Part shown: positions 1-8,409 of the stretch, in pieces
Layout of the letters: every line of letters begins with the position of its first letter
Numbering within the stretch: the first letter of the stretch is position 1
Assembly (NCBI GenBank): GCA_950096985.1
Contig: CATNBA010000014.1
Location: 1 to 41,293 of the forward strand
Direction of reading: 5' to 3'
DNA from: an uncultured Candidatus Melainabacteria bacterium
GTDB lineage: Bacteria; Cyanobacteriota; Vampirovibrionia; Gastranaerophilales; Gastranaerophilaceae
DNA: 41,293 nt
Notes under the pieces: model-generated
Databases searched by the model: none
The model's input: the letters and a program-made list of their open reading frames with translations, nothing else
What the model was told of the DNA's origin: nothing
Made by a program: the position numbers and the translations under genes

Positions 1-132
1 TAATAGTTTTTGATTATTATAATTATAGCAAAAACAAGCTATTTTATTTCAGTAATCGCTTTAATTCATAAAATTTATTAATTTCGTTTAACAATCGGTT
101 CGAATTAAAATCTATTACCTGCCCCATTTTTT

Positions 133-159
133 AAAGACGTTTCTAAAACGTCTTTTTTT
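133..159 (+). terminator. Intrinsic terminator, rightward
   Basis: A 10-bp perfect stem (AAAGACGTTT / AAACGTCTTT) with a 3-nt loop runs into a seven-T tract on the plus strand. It would stop a rightward transcript entering from beyond the left edge. It lies just past the 3' end of the leftward helicase gene and has no T tract in that gene's direction beyond TTT. Positions 1-132 hold nothing I can identify. Confidence 0.75.
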
Positions 160-164
160 GTTGC

Positions 165-2996
165 TTAAAACAAGCTTAATTGTTCAGAGTTATCTTTTTC
201 AACAAATTTTTTATCAAATTTGCTTAACTTAAGCAAATCTTCTTTAATTTTTACCAGAAACGGTGAAATTGTAAGATTTTTATATACTCCAAGCCATTTT
301 CTTTTTATAGCATGAGTTAAAAATAATCTTTCTTTTGCCCTTGTCATTCCTACGTATAAAAGACGACGTTCTTCTTCAATTTCGTTTTGTTCTTTTGCAC
401 GGTACAGAGGAATAATTTCATTTTCTAATCCTGCAATAAAAACACAGTTAAATTCAAGCCCTTTAGAAGAATGCAGGGTCATTAAAGTAATTCTGTCTGC
501 CCTTTTATCTAAAGTATCAGCCTCTGTGAGCAAGGAAACCTGATGAATAAATTCATTTGTATCTCTACAGCTTTGTGAAAGATTTAGAAAATATTTTAAA
601 ACATAATCATCAATTTTATCTTTAAATTGCTCAGAAAGAGCTATTATCTGTTGATTAATCGGAGTTTCACAGTTTAGCCGGTTAAGAAGTTCTCTGACCG
701 CTTTTTGTTCGCACAGAACATCATTGGATAGCTTTACATATGGCATTCCCGACCTTTTTAATGCATCAATTATTGGCGGCAATTGCGAAGAAGTACGATA
801 AAGTATTGCAAAATCCGAGAAAGAATAATTATTTTCTTCACCATCACTTCTGGCACTATCAATAGAAAAGAAGCTGTGCCCGCCTATAAGATTTTCGATT
901 GAACTTACGATAAATTCTGCCTCTGCCCTGTCAGTCGGAGCTGTGTGGATTGTAATCTTTTCATGTGGCTTATTCATAGCAGCCTCAATATTAAAGCAAT
1001 TAATCATCTGATTTGACGCATCTACTATGCTGTTTGTAGAGCGGTAATTATTTTTGAGATTTATTATATGTGTATCAGGATAATCTTCTTTAAAGTTGAT
1101 GAAAAATTTTGCATCACCGCCTCTAAAACCGTATATTGCCTGATTTGGGTCGCCAATTACAAATATATTTCCATTTTTAGGGACTAAAAGACGAATTAAT
1201 TTATATTGATTTTCGTCTATATCCTGATATTCATCTACGGAAACGTATTTAAAAATTCCCTGATATAATTGTAAAATTTCCGAATTTTCTTCAAAAAGTT
1301 TTACGGTAAGATTTATTAAATCATCAAAACTGATTGCATTTTTAAGCAAAGTTTCATCCTTGCAAAGAGCTTTTTCCTGTTCGGACATAACTACAAAATC
1401 AGCATCAGAATGCTTTTTTAAAATTGAAAAGCAAAGTGAGTGGAAGGTGTGTATATTTATGAAATTCGCTTTTTCCCCTACAAGTTTTGAAAGTCTGTCG
1501 CGCATTTCCTGAGCAGCTCTGCGTGTGAACGTTACTGCAAGACAATTTTCAGGAGCAATCCCTTTAGTTATAAGATATTCAATACGTTTTGTAAGAACCG
1601 TTGTTTTACCCGACCCCGGACCTGCTGTAATCAAAAGTTGCGAATGTTCGTTTTCAACTGCATTTTTCTGGTGTTCATCAAGTCCTGTTCTTGTGGGAGT
1701 CGCAGGCGTGGCTCCTTTTTGGGGAAGAGGAATATCTATATTAAGTTTTAGATTTACCGACTTTTTTTTTACAAGCTCATTATTTTCAAAAAGTCTTATA
1801 ACACCGTATTCACCGTCATAGCCTGCTTGTTTGATAACTCTGCCTTCTCTCAATCGTGTGATCCCCTCACCCAGCAGTGTTGAATATCTAGAAATATCAT
1901 CAAGCGGTACATCTTGCAATATTGATAATTCTGACCCAAAAGTATTAATAAGTCTTTCATATTCGGATACGACTGATTTGCTCGATGGTCCGACTTGTAA
2001 AATTTCAGATAAAATTTCCTGTAAAGGTACAAGACTGTATGTTTTACCTGCTGTAATCGGCGGTGTGATAATTTCTTTTCTATCTGAAAGTTCGTTTACA
2101 CGGTATAAAACACCTATAGTTAAAGGCTTTCCGCAAACCGGACATATGCCGTTATATTCTTTTGTTTCTTCAGGTGTAAGACAGATATTACATTTTCTGT
2201 GACCGTCTTCATGGTATTTACCTTCTTCAGGGAAAAATTCTACAGTTCCGTTGTAGCCCTCGCCTGTTTTTAATGCATGCATAATAGAGTAGTAGTCAGG
2301 ATCTATGTTGAATACTGTAGCCTCTCGTGCAAGTTTGGAAGGAGAATGTGCATCTGAATTGGACACAAGTCTGAATTTATCAAGTTTTGATACATGCCAA
2401 TTCATTTCAGGGTCTGAAGAAAGACCTGTTTCTACCGCAAAAATATGGTCTGAGAGGTCGCCATAACAATCTTCAATACTGTCAAAACCTGATTTAGAAC
2501 CGAGTACGGAAAACCATGGTGTCCAGATATGCGCAGGTATAATAAATGAATTTTCGCCGCTTTCCAATACAGTTTCCAAAAGATTTCTGGAATCCAGACC
2601 TAATATAGGACGGCCGTCAGAATTTATATTTCCTATTGCTCCGAGTTTCTGTCTGAAATTTTCAGCAGTTTGTAAATCAGGAACAAAAACAACGTGATGA
2701 ACTTTTCGTGTTTTGTCCCATTTCTTGTAAATTGTTGAAATTTCAACTGATAAAATAAATTTTACTGATGCGCCGATTTCTTTTTCAATTTCCGGTTTAA
2801 GCCTAAATGTACCATTATCAGCTAGTACAAGTTTTTCCTTAATCTCTGCAAACCATGCAGGATGGGTGAAGTCGCCTGTGGAAATAAGGTTTAAACCTTT
2901 CTTTTTTGCCCAGATTGCCAGTTCTTCAAGATTGCAGCTCTTGCTTGTTGCTCTTGAATATTTAGAATGTATATGTAAGTCTGTATAAAAAAGCAT
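165..2996 (-). CDS. EndoQ-like PHP nuclease fused to UvrD/PcrA-type helicase
   Basis: Two-part DNA repair protein of 943 aa. Residues 1-230 are a PHP metal-dependent domain of the Endonuclease Q/TIGR00375 type: DLHIHSKYSRATSK near residue 6, a TGDFTHP motif near 41, PAHIWTPW near 155 and SNSDAHSP near 215. A four-cysteine cluster (CxxC...CxxC, about residues 268-291) fits the EndoQ zinc site. EndoQ nicks DNA 5' of deaminated bases; that activity is known for the family and inferred here. Residues about 440-943 are a superfamily 1A helicase: Walker A GPGSGKTT (about 459), DEYQ (about 590), GDPNQAIYGFRGGD, NYRST (about 650) and VGMTRAKERL (about 884). The helicase part is shorter than free-standing PcrA, which suggests a compact 2B region. 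It is the last gene of an operon with the DedA and M49-like genes, 7 bp after DedA. The start is ATG. Confidence 0.88.
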   Translation of the reverse strand: MLFYTDLHIHSKYSRATSKSCNLEELAIWAKKKGLNLISTGDFTHPAWFAEIKEKLVLADNGTFRLKPEIEKEIGASVKFILSVEISTIYKKWDKTRKVHHVVFVPDLQTAENFRQKLGAIGNINSDGRPILGLDSRNLLETVLESGENSFIIPAHIWTPWFSVLGSKSGFDSIEDCYGDLSDHIFAVETGLSSDPEMNWHVSKLDKFRLVSNSDAHSPSKLAREATVFNIDPDYYSIMHALKTGEGYNGTVEFFPEEGKYHEDGHRKCNICLTPEETKEYNGICPVCGKPLTIGVLYRVNELSDRKEIITPPITAGKTYSLVPLQEILSEILQVGPSSKSVVSEYERLINTFGSELSILQDVPLDDISRYSTLLGEGITRLREGRVIKQAGYDGEYGVIRLFENNELVKKKSVNLKLNIDIPLPQKGATPATPTRTGLDEHQKNAVENEHSQLLITAGPGSGKTTVLTKRIEYLITKGIAPENCLAVTFTRRAAQEMRDRLSKLVGEKANFINIHTFHSLCFSILKKHSDADFVVMSEQEKALCKDETLLKNAISFDDLINLTVKLFEENSEILQLYQGIFKYVSVDEYQDIDENQYKLIRLLVPKNGNIFVIGDPNQAIYGFRGGDAKFFINFKEDYPDTHIINLKNNYRSTNSIVDASNQMINCFNIEAAMNKPHEKITIHTAPTDRAEAEFIVSSIENLIGGHSFFSIDSARSDGEENNYSFSDFAILYRTSSQLPPIIDALKRSGMPYVKLSNDVLCEQKAVRELLNRLNCETPINQQIIALSEQFKDKIDDYVLKYFLNLSQSCRDTNEFIHQVSLLTEADTLDKRADRITLMTLHSSKGLEFNCVFIAGLENEIIPLYRAKEQNEIEEERRLLYVGMTRAKERLFLTHAIKRKWLGVYKNLTISPFLVKIKEDLLKLSKFDKKFVEKDNSEQLSLF

Positions 2997-3003
2997 TTTA
3001 CTC

Positions 3004-3630
3004 CTATGATTCTTTTAAATGTTTTACATGTTTGTAAATATAAATACATCCGAGTATGCCGAATATAACAACAATTGCTATATCGAATTTGTGCCAGATG
3101 TGTTTAAAAGCATCCATGTTCTGCCCCATTTTTACACCGACATACACAAGCAGGTAACTCCATACAAGCGAACCTAAAAATGTTAGTGTGAAAAATATTC
3201 TTTTTTTAGCTCTTAAAATTCCCGCAGGAAGTGAGATAAAAGTTCTTACAACAGGCAGCATTCTGCATATAAAAAATGCCCAGTCGCCGTATTTTTCAAC
3301 CCATTTATCAGCTTCTTCAAGGTCTTTGTGAGAGATTAAAAAGTATTTGCCGTATTTTTCTACAAATTTTCGACCGCCAAAGTATCCCAGATAGTATGAT
3401 GGTATTGAGCCTAAAACGCAGCCGAATGCGCCTGCCAGTGCAGCAACATGAAAATTCATTTCACCTTTGCTTACAATATATCCGGCAAACGGTAATATTG
3501 CTTCACTAGGTAATGGGATATTACATGATTCTATTGCCATAAGCAAGCTTATTCCCCAAGGTCCCATGATATTGATTACATGTTCTATAAAATTGATTAA
3601 AAATGCTAAAATTGAGTTTATTAATTCCAT
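3004..3630 (-). CDS. DedA family membrane protein
   Basis: A 208-aa polytopic inner-membrane protein of the DedA/SNARE-associated (VTT) family, whose members are implicated in phospholipid scrambling and envelope homeostasis. The diagnostic features are ESCNIPLPSEAILPFAGY near residue 34, the Gly-rich GSIPSYYLGYFGG stretch near 75 and the FICRMLPVVRTFISLPAG motif with conserved arginines near 120. Hydrophobic segments lie at about 10-30, 60-80, 115-140, 145-170 and 180-200. The length is normal for the family. It starts 3 bp after the stop of the M49-like gene and ends 7 bp before the EndoQ-helicase gene, so the three genes are probably co-transcribed. The specific lipid substrate cannot be read from sequence. 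Confidence 0.88.
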   Translation of the reverse strand: MELINSILAFLINFIEHVINIMGPWGISLLMAIESCNIPLPSEAILPFAGYIVSKGEMNFHVAALAGAFGCVLGSIPSYYLGYFGGRKFVEKYGKYFLISHKDLEEADKWVEKYGDWAFFICRMLPVVRTFISLPAGILRAKKRIFFTLTFLGSLVWSYLLVYVGVKMGQNMDAFKHIWHKFDIAIVVIFGILGCIYIYKHVKHLKES

Positions 3631-3633
3631 TTC

Positions 3634-5358
3634 TTATTCCTTTAAAAGTTTTTGCGCTAGTTCGCTTTCAGTACGTCCGTTTAATGTTTTATTTATCTTT
3701 TGAAGTTTTTGTGCAATAAGTTCAAGATTATCTGTCCAGATAAAATTATCCAAAACATATTTTTCTGCTTTTTCAAAATCGCCTTCTATTTGAATTCTGA
3801 CAATTTCAGACAACATTTCTTTTGCAATAGGAACGACTTTCTCAATATTAACGTGAATTTTTCCGTCAATAATATCGTATGCGCCGCGTTCTGCGAAATA
3901 TTTATTTTGCATGACTGTACGAACTCTATGTGCCTGACTTAAAGTCGGTTTGGATTTTAAGAAGTTATCAGCAATTGTTGTAACGATAATTTGTTTGCGT
4001 TGTTCTTCTGTGTACATACCGAGTTCTGTTAATAAGTCAACAAATGCCAGCGCGCCCATATCGGCTTTATTTTCTTCGATGATGTTTCTATACTTGCCGA
4101 GAGTTTCACAAGCCTTTTTAGGTCCGAGAGAGTGTGCATTTTCGTGTCCGATTGTAAACCAGTGATCAGCCTCATCCAAATAATATTGATGTTGTTCTTT
4201 ATCTAAAATCTCATCAAGTCTTTCCTGTAATTTTTTCATATCGCTTATGAAACGAATTTGTCTGTGATAAACGTTACGTCTGCCGCCCCCAATTGTAAGC
4301 GACAATTTATCGTCATTTGGTAAGTTTTCAGCCAGCGTAATTCCGCCTCTATATTCTCCGACATCACCTGTAACAGCAACCAAATCAACGTCAACCATAG
4401 TTTGTTTGGCATCTTGGTTTGGATTAATATTTTGTTCGTATTCATCGCTGAACGGCATATTTTGTGCAAGTGTCGGTAAATACTGTTTTATTGCCATTAA
4501 AGCTTCTGTGCCTTTTTTGTTTACAATTCCTACACGGCCGCCCAAGAAATCCTTCGGAATTGGTGAAATTCTATGTTTTTCCAAAAGCTCTGAAAGCTCT
4601 TTGTTTTCGACAATTGTACCTGTCATTTCATCTTCATAGTTTTCACGTGTAATTGTAAATTCAAGCGGAGTATCTTGCAATGTCGCCCATTTTTTATCAG
4701 CATAAGCATCCAACATCGGATCAGCCGTTCTTAAAGCTTTAGCCTGTAATTCAAGATATTCGTTAAAATCAGAATTAGTAGAAACTTTAGATGCAAGTTC
4801 CAATTCGTCCGCCATTTTTGCAAAATCGTTTTTAAATTTGTCAATATAATCAGTGCCTTTAAGGTATTCCCCGTCACGTTCAACTACTGAGCGCTGAGTT
4901 AAGATTTTTTTTACTTCTTCAGTTTTGCCTTCATTTAACATTTTAGTCAATATAGCGTGGAATTCTTCTTTTGACAAATCCTCAGGATAAACGCCTTTGC
5001 CCGGCATTTCAACTATGCCTTTTGCAAGATTAATTTTATTTGACATTGTGTCAATTGCGTTGATGCCTTTTTGTGCATCAAAAAGAATTTTTGTAAGTTC
5101 TGCTTGTTTATTGCCTTTTTCGATTTCTCTTTCTAAAAATGCTTTAAATTCTAAATTATGATGACAGTCAATCTGCATGTTAATTTTTTCTAAAATATAA
5201 GCCGCTTTTACAAGGTGTTTCAGAGCTTCTCTGTCGCCCTGAGCAAGTTCTAAATATTCAGGCGCATCTGCTTTTAACATCTTTTTAGTCATTAGGTAAT
5301 CTTTATGTGTACGTTTTTCCAATTCTTCCATGGAAAGATTAAATTCAAACTCTCTCAT
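3634..5358 (-). CDS. M49 (dipeptidyl peptidase III)-like zinc metallopeptidase
   Basis: A 574-aa soluble protein without signal peptide. About residues 403-410 read GHENAHSLG, a HExxH zinc motif, followed about 20 residues later by EENKAD, which fits the second zinc-ligand glutamate of the M49 family (EExxAD/E pattern). Upstream, the stretch ITLAENLPNDD...GGGRRNVY resembles the M49 NLPN...G.KNV region. Classical DPP III enzymes have HExxGH; the shorter HExxH spacing points to a divergent bacterial M49 branch, so the substrate (dipeptides off peptide N-termini) is only inferred. The N-terminal third is helical and charged and is not recognised. The start ATG has AGGAG upstream and an extended -10 promoter close by; it leads the operon with DedA and EndoQ-helicase. 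Confidence 0.62.
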   Translation of the reverse strand: MREFEFNLSMEELEKRTHKDYLMTKKMLKADAPEYLELAQGDREALKHLVKAAYILEKINMQIDCHHNLEFKAFLEREIEKGNKQAELTKILFDAQKGINAIDTMSNKINLAKGIVEMPGKGVYPEDLSKEEFHAILTKMLNEGKTEEVKKILTQRSVVERDGEYLKGTDYIDKFKNDFAKMADELELASKVSTNSDFNEYLELQAKALRTADPMLDAYADKKWATLQDTPLEFTITRENYEDEMTGTIVENKELSELLEKHRISPIPKDFLGGRVGIVNKKGTEALMAIKQYLPTLAQNMPFSDEYEQNINPNQDAKQTMVDVDLVAVTGDVGEYRGGITLAENLPNDDKLSLTIGGGRRNVYHRQIRFISDMKKLQERLDEILDKEQHQYYLDEADHWFTIGHENAHSLGPKKACETLGKYRNIIEENKADMGALAFVDLLTELGMYTEEQRKQIIVTTIADNFLKSKPTLSQAHRVRTVMQNKYFAERGAYDIIDGKIHVNIEKVVPIAKEMLSEIVRIQIEGDFEKAEKYVLDNFIWTDNLELIAQKLQKINKTLNGRTESELAQKLLKE

Positions 5359-5379
5359 ATAAAATCTCCTTTTTTTATG

Positions 5380-5388
5380 ATTATAACA
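5380..5388 (-). promoter_or_regulatory. Extended -10 promoter for the M49-like/DedA/EndoQ operon
   Basis: On the minus strand the sequence reads TGTTATAAT, a perfect -10 with the extended TG motif. It lies about 15 nt upstream of an AGGAG ribosome site and the ATG at 5358. No clear -35 hexamer is visible, which is usual for extended -10 promoters. Confidence 0.6.
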
Positions 5389-5454
5389 TAAATGAGTGTA
5401 AAAAACACCTTATTTAGTTTTGTAAAATCTTTGCGGTTAGAGGGTTGCGGGCAC

Positions 5455-5483
5455 TTGAAAAATATGTTAAAATTTGTTACAAT
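5455..5483 (+). promoter_or_regulatory. Sigma-70-type promoter of the phosphodiester glycosidase gene
   Basis: TTGAAA (5455-5460), a 17-bp spacer and TACAAT (5478-5483) form a near-consensus promoter. The predicted start near 5490 leaves an untranslated leader of about 105 nt before the ATG at 5597. Confidence 0.7.
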
Positions 5484-5507
5484 AGTAGTAGGAAGTTCTT
5501 AAAAAAA

Positions 5508-5596
5508 GGTTTTGATTTTAAGTTTCCGATGAGTGTTATTCCCCGCACCACTCTTAAATCAAAAAGGTATCCGGTTACGAAAATCTTGGTGACACT
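5508..5596 (+). promoter_or_regulatory. Structured 5' leader, candidate cis-regulatory RNA
   Basis: The leader can fold into a long stem: TTTTGATTTTAAG (5510-5522) pairs with CTTAAATCAAAA (5553-5564) with one bulge. Inside it a second short stem, GAGTG (5531-5535) with CACTC (5549-5553), presents a loop containing CCCCGCAC. A single-stranded GGTATCCGGTTACG segment follows, then only a weak GGTG ribosome site before the ATG. The CCCGCACC loop recalls part of the ydaO/c-di-AMP riboswitch, but the rest does not match that consensus, so no class is assigned. Confidence 0.35.
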
Positions 5597-6874
5597 ATGG
5601 ATACAATGATTTGCAATGAAAAAGATTATAAAAAGATGATTGAAACTGCTGTGAATGTTTCAGTCATCGGAGTTTTAATTTTGTGTCAGGGGCTGCTGCC
5701 TATTCACGCAGGAAATTTAAAGGTTGCGCAAGTTACAGCTCCTGACTTTGATACAGGACAAATTAAGATGCGGATTCTTAATGAATTTTCACCCGAAATC
5801 CGCAGGCAAAATTTTGATACAATGGTACGGCAAAAATACCCTAAAGCTGTCATAACAGATGTAACAGGCGGGGTAAAGCATATTAAACTTACAAAGTACT
5901 ATGCAGGTAAGCCCGTAAGAATAAATGTTGTAGAAGTTGATATGAAACTGGCAAAAGATTTGGAGCTTGCCCCCGCCTTATCCTCAAATTCAACCTTAAA
6001 AAGCAGACGAACAATTTCAACAATAGCCAAGAATAATAATGCTGTAGTAGCCTTAAACGGGACATATTTTAAGCCTCAAACAGGCGTTCCTCTGGGAACT
6101 TTAATGATTAACAAAAAAATATACACGGGTCCTATATATGACAGAGTTGCAATGGGTATTTTCGATAACGGTTTCGATATTGCCAGAGTGCAGCTTAATG
6201 CAAATATTAAAGGCAGCGGACATACAATAAAAGTTCATAATATTAACCAGCCCAGAATGCTTTCAACTTACGTTCTTGCTTACACTCCCGACTGGGGTAA
6301 AACTTCTCCATATGCCCCAAAATACGGAATGAATTTGGTAGTCCAAGATAATACTATTACAAAAGCATCTGCAAATCCTGTTGAAATTCCTCAAAACGGG
6401 TATGTGATTTCTGGTCCAAAAAGCATCTTAAATCCTCTTTTAGACAAAAAAGATGTTAAACTAACCGTTAATACTTCACCTGAATGGAAAAATGTCAAAC
6501 ATATTATAAGCGGCGGTCCTTATCTTCTTAAAGATAATGAAGTTTTTGTTGATATGACAGCACAAAAGTTGGGAGCAATAGGCGGTCGAAATCCCAGAAG
6601 TGCAATCGGGTATACTGCTGATAACAACTTAATCCTTGTGGCTGTTGACGGTCGTGAAGGTAGTTCAATCGGTATGACTTTGATGGAACTTGCAAACTTT
6701 ATGAAACAAATTGGTTGTACAAATGCCATGAACCTTGACGGCGGCGGGTCAACAGTTATGTATATTAACGGGCAAATAGTGAATAAGCCTCATCAAAAAG
6801 GCGGTATACCGCTTTCCAATGCAATAATTCTACATAAATCAACGGCGGTTAATGTTCTGACCGATAATATCTGA
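5597..6874 (+). CDS. Exported phosphodiester glycosidase family protein (NAGPA domain)
   Basis: A 425-aa protein with a basic N-terminus and a hydrophobic stretch at about residues 20-37 ending in HAGN, consistent with a signal peptide or membrane anchor. The remainder matches the phosphodiester glycosidase family (N-acetylglucosamine-1-phosphodiester alpha-N-acetylglucosaminidase-like, PF09992): VALNGTYFKPQTGVPLG near 150, GGRNPRSAIGYT near 330 and NAMNLDGGGSTVMY at about 376-389. Members hydrolyse sugar-phosphodiester links in envelope glycans; the substrate here is unknown. It is a single-gene unit with its own promoter and structured leader. Its last 36 bp overlap the 3' end of the oppositely oriented Tic20-like gene. 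Internal ATG codons shortly after the chosen start keep the exact N-terminus open. Confidence 0.85.
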   Translation: MDTMICNEKDYKKMIETAVNVSVIGVLILCQGLLPIHAGNLKVAQVTAPDFDTGQIKMRILNEFSPEIRRQNFDTMVRQKYPKAVITDVTGGVKHIKLTKYYAGKPVRINVVEVDMKLAKDLELAPALSSNSTLKSRRTISTIAKNNNAVVALNGTYFKPQTGVPLGTLMINKKIYTGPIYDRVAMGIFDNGFDIARVQLNANIKGSGHTIKVHNINQPRMLSTYVLAYTPDWGKTSPYAPKYGMNLVVQDNTITKASANPVEIPQNGYVISGPKSILNPLLDKKDVKLTVNTSPEWKNVKHIISGGPYLLKDNEVFVDMTAQKLGAIGGRNPRSAIGYTADNNLILVAVDGREGSSIGMTLMELANFMKQIGCTNAMNLDGGGSTVMYINGQIVNKPHQKGGIPLSNAIILHKSTAVNVLTDNI

Positions 6875-7246
6875 TATCCAAGGAATGTAGCTGTATTTGC
6901 CAAGAAAAGATGTACCTGCAAGATAAATTAATACTGAATAAATTACAATTTGAATTAAAGAATATCCCAGCAGCATTGGCATATTAAGCAAAAATGCTAT
7001 TTGAGCTACAAGTTTGTTTATTAATGGTATAAAACTAAGAATATTTGATAGAAAACCAATAAACAACGACAACACTGTAAATCCCAGAGAGATAAAAATC
7101 GATTGAAAAATATGATATTGCAAAAACGGCTTTAAACGGGCATTAGTGAATAAGCTTACAATAAGCCATATAAAACCGACCATACCCATTGTAAGATAAG
7201 AGAGTGGTGCAACTATTCTTTCAATCATACTTGGCATTTCGCGCAT
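6839..7246 (-). CDS. Tic20-like small membrane protein
   Basis: A 135-aa protein with about four hydrophobic helices (roughly residues 12-30, 45-68, 78-98 and 100-115). The layout and the C-terminal GKYSYIPWISDIIG resemble the end of cyanobacterial Tic20/Ycf60 proteins (G.YP.IP.ISD), as does the KPFLQYHIFQSIF segment after the first helix. In plastids Tic20 is part of the protein import channel; the bacterial function is not established. The start ATG has AGGAG 9 nt upstream and lies 2 bp after the TPR gene, so it is co-transcribed with it. Its 3' end overlaps the convergent glycosidase gene by 36 bp. Family assignment is by resemblance only. Confidence 0.6.
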   Translation of the reverse strand: MREMPSMIERIVAPLSYLTMGMVGFIWLIVSLFTNARLKPFLQYHIFQSIFISLGFTVLSLFIGFLSNILSFIPLINKLVAQIAFLLNMPMLLGYSLIQIVIYSVLIYLAGTSFLGKYSYIPWISDIIGQNINRR

Positions 7247-7248
7247 TT

Positions 7249-8295
7249 TTATGCTCTCCTGTCAATGTATTCATCAAGAACTTGTGTATAAACCAATCTG
7301 TATTCATCGTTTTCAGGCGCGATATTTATTGATGAGCGATAAGATGCGATTGCATCTTCTGTCTCACCTTTCAAATAATGAGCGTTGCCCAAAAGCATGT
7401 AAGTTTCGGCACTGTTTGGTTTTAGCCTCAAACATTCTCTATACAAATCAATTGCCAAATCAAGGAAATTAAAGTTTGTATAAAGGTTTGCGAGTAAAGT
7501 TTGAGCATCAATTTCTTTTGGACATACACCAACTGCGCGCTTGTACATTTCAACAGCCATATCATATTCGCCAAATTCAGAAAGAGCAATCGCATAGCAG
7601 ATATATGCTTTATAGTTATCGCCTTCCATTTGTAATGCTTTTTCAAAATAGTTGTAAGCTTTTTCACGTTCTCGCATAAGTGTTAAAGTATTACCTATGC
7701 AAATAGCGACAATTTTGTTATCAGGATTAAGCACAAAAACCTTTTTATAAAGTTCTAAAGCTGTTTCATAATCAAATAACTTAAAGCACACGTTACCCAT
7801 GTCAATTAATGCTGTAAGGTTTTCAGGATCCAAAGATAAGGCTTTTTCATAATAAGCTTTAGATTCAATATAATCTTCATTGTCTTGATATAAAAGTGCA
7901 ATAGCATTGTATATTTCAGGATTTGTTGAATTTAAATCAATTGCTCTGTTATAGTAAAACAGTGCTTTTGGAAAGTTTTTCCATTCAGCAAAAACATTTC
8001 CCATATTATAATAAATTAAGAAGTTTTTAGGATTAATCTCTAATGCTCTGTTGTAATATGAAAGAGATTTTCTAAAATCTTTTTCATAGAACCACATAGT
8101 ACCCATCCCGACTAATGCCTGAATATCATCAGGTTTGATAGTCAAAAGACTTTCAAGTACAGACATTACTTTATCATAATCTTCAATTTGAAGATAAAGC
8201 TCTGAAAGTTTGTGGTAATTTTCCACATTCTGCGGGTCTTTTGCCATATCTAATACTAGTTCGTTAATTTGGTTATTAATTTCTTCTCTGCTCAT
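7249..8295 (-). CDS. Tetratricopeptide repeat (TPR) protein
   Basis: A 348-aa soluble protein made almost entirely of 34-residue TPR units, about nine or ten of them from residue 20 onward. The repeat signature is clear: A..Y..GN....G....A...Y..A....P, for example IYYNMGNVFAEWKNFPKALF and TYMLLGNAHYLKGETEDAIA. TPR proteins are scaffolds for protein-protein contacts; the partner is not evident. No signal peptide or transmembrane helix is seen. The ATG is preceded by AGGAAAAT and by a promoter (TTGCAA-16-TAAAAT). It is the first gene of a two-gene unit with the Tic20-like protein, 2 bp apart, which suggests a shared role at the membrane. Confidence 0.92.
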   Translation of the reverse strand: MSREEINNQINELVLDMAKDPQNVENYHKLSELYLQIEDYDKVMSVLESLLTIKPDDIQALVGMGTMWFYEKDFRKSLSYYNRALEINPKNFLIYYNMGNVFAEWKNFPKALFYYNRAIDLNSTNPEIYNAIALLYQDNEDYIESKAYYEKALSLDPENLTALIDMGNVCFKLFDYETALELYKKVFVLNPDNKIVAICIGNTLTLMREREKAYNYFEKALQMEGDNYKAYICYAIALSEFGEYDMAVEMYKRAVGVCPKEIDAQTLLANLYTNFNFLDLAIDLYRECLRLKPNSAETYMLLGNAHYLKGETEDAIASYRSSINIAPENDEYRLVYTQVLDEYIDRRA

Positions 8296-8328
8296 TTTAA
8301 TTTTCCTAAAATACTCTTTTCATAGTTA

Positions 8329-8356
8329 ATTTTACACTATTTTTAATATTTTGCAA
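8329..8356 (-). promoter_or_regulatory. Promoter of the TPR/Tic20-like operon
   Basis: On the minus strand TTGCAA (8351-8356) and TAAAAT (8329-8334) are separated by 16 bp. They lie about 35-60 bp upstream of the TPR gene start at 8295. Confidence 0.5.
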
Positions 8357-8373
8357 TAATGTTAAGTAAAATA

Positions 8374-8399
8374 AAGAAAAAGCCCCTGAAAAGGAGCCA
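8374..8399 (-). terminator. Intrinsic terminator after rpiB-rsfS
   Basis: On the minus strand GGCTCC and GGGGC(T) form a GC-rich stem with one G-T pair around a TTTTCA loop, followed by TTTTTC. It lies about 10 bp past the rsfS stop. Confidence 0.7.
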
Positions 8400-8409
8400 G
8401 TTTACGTTA

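Noticed and set aside
60-130. GGTTCGAATT near 98-107 looked like the T loop of a tRNA or tmRNA 3' end.
   Set aside because: The five bases on either side of the loop do not pair and no acceptor stem or anticodon arm is found upstream.
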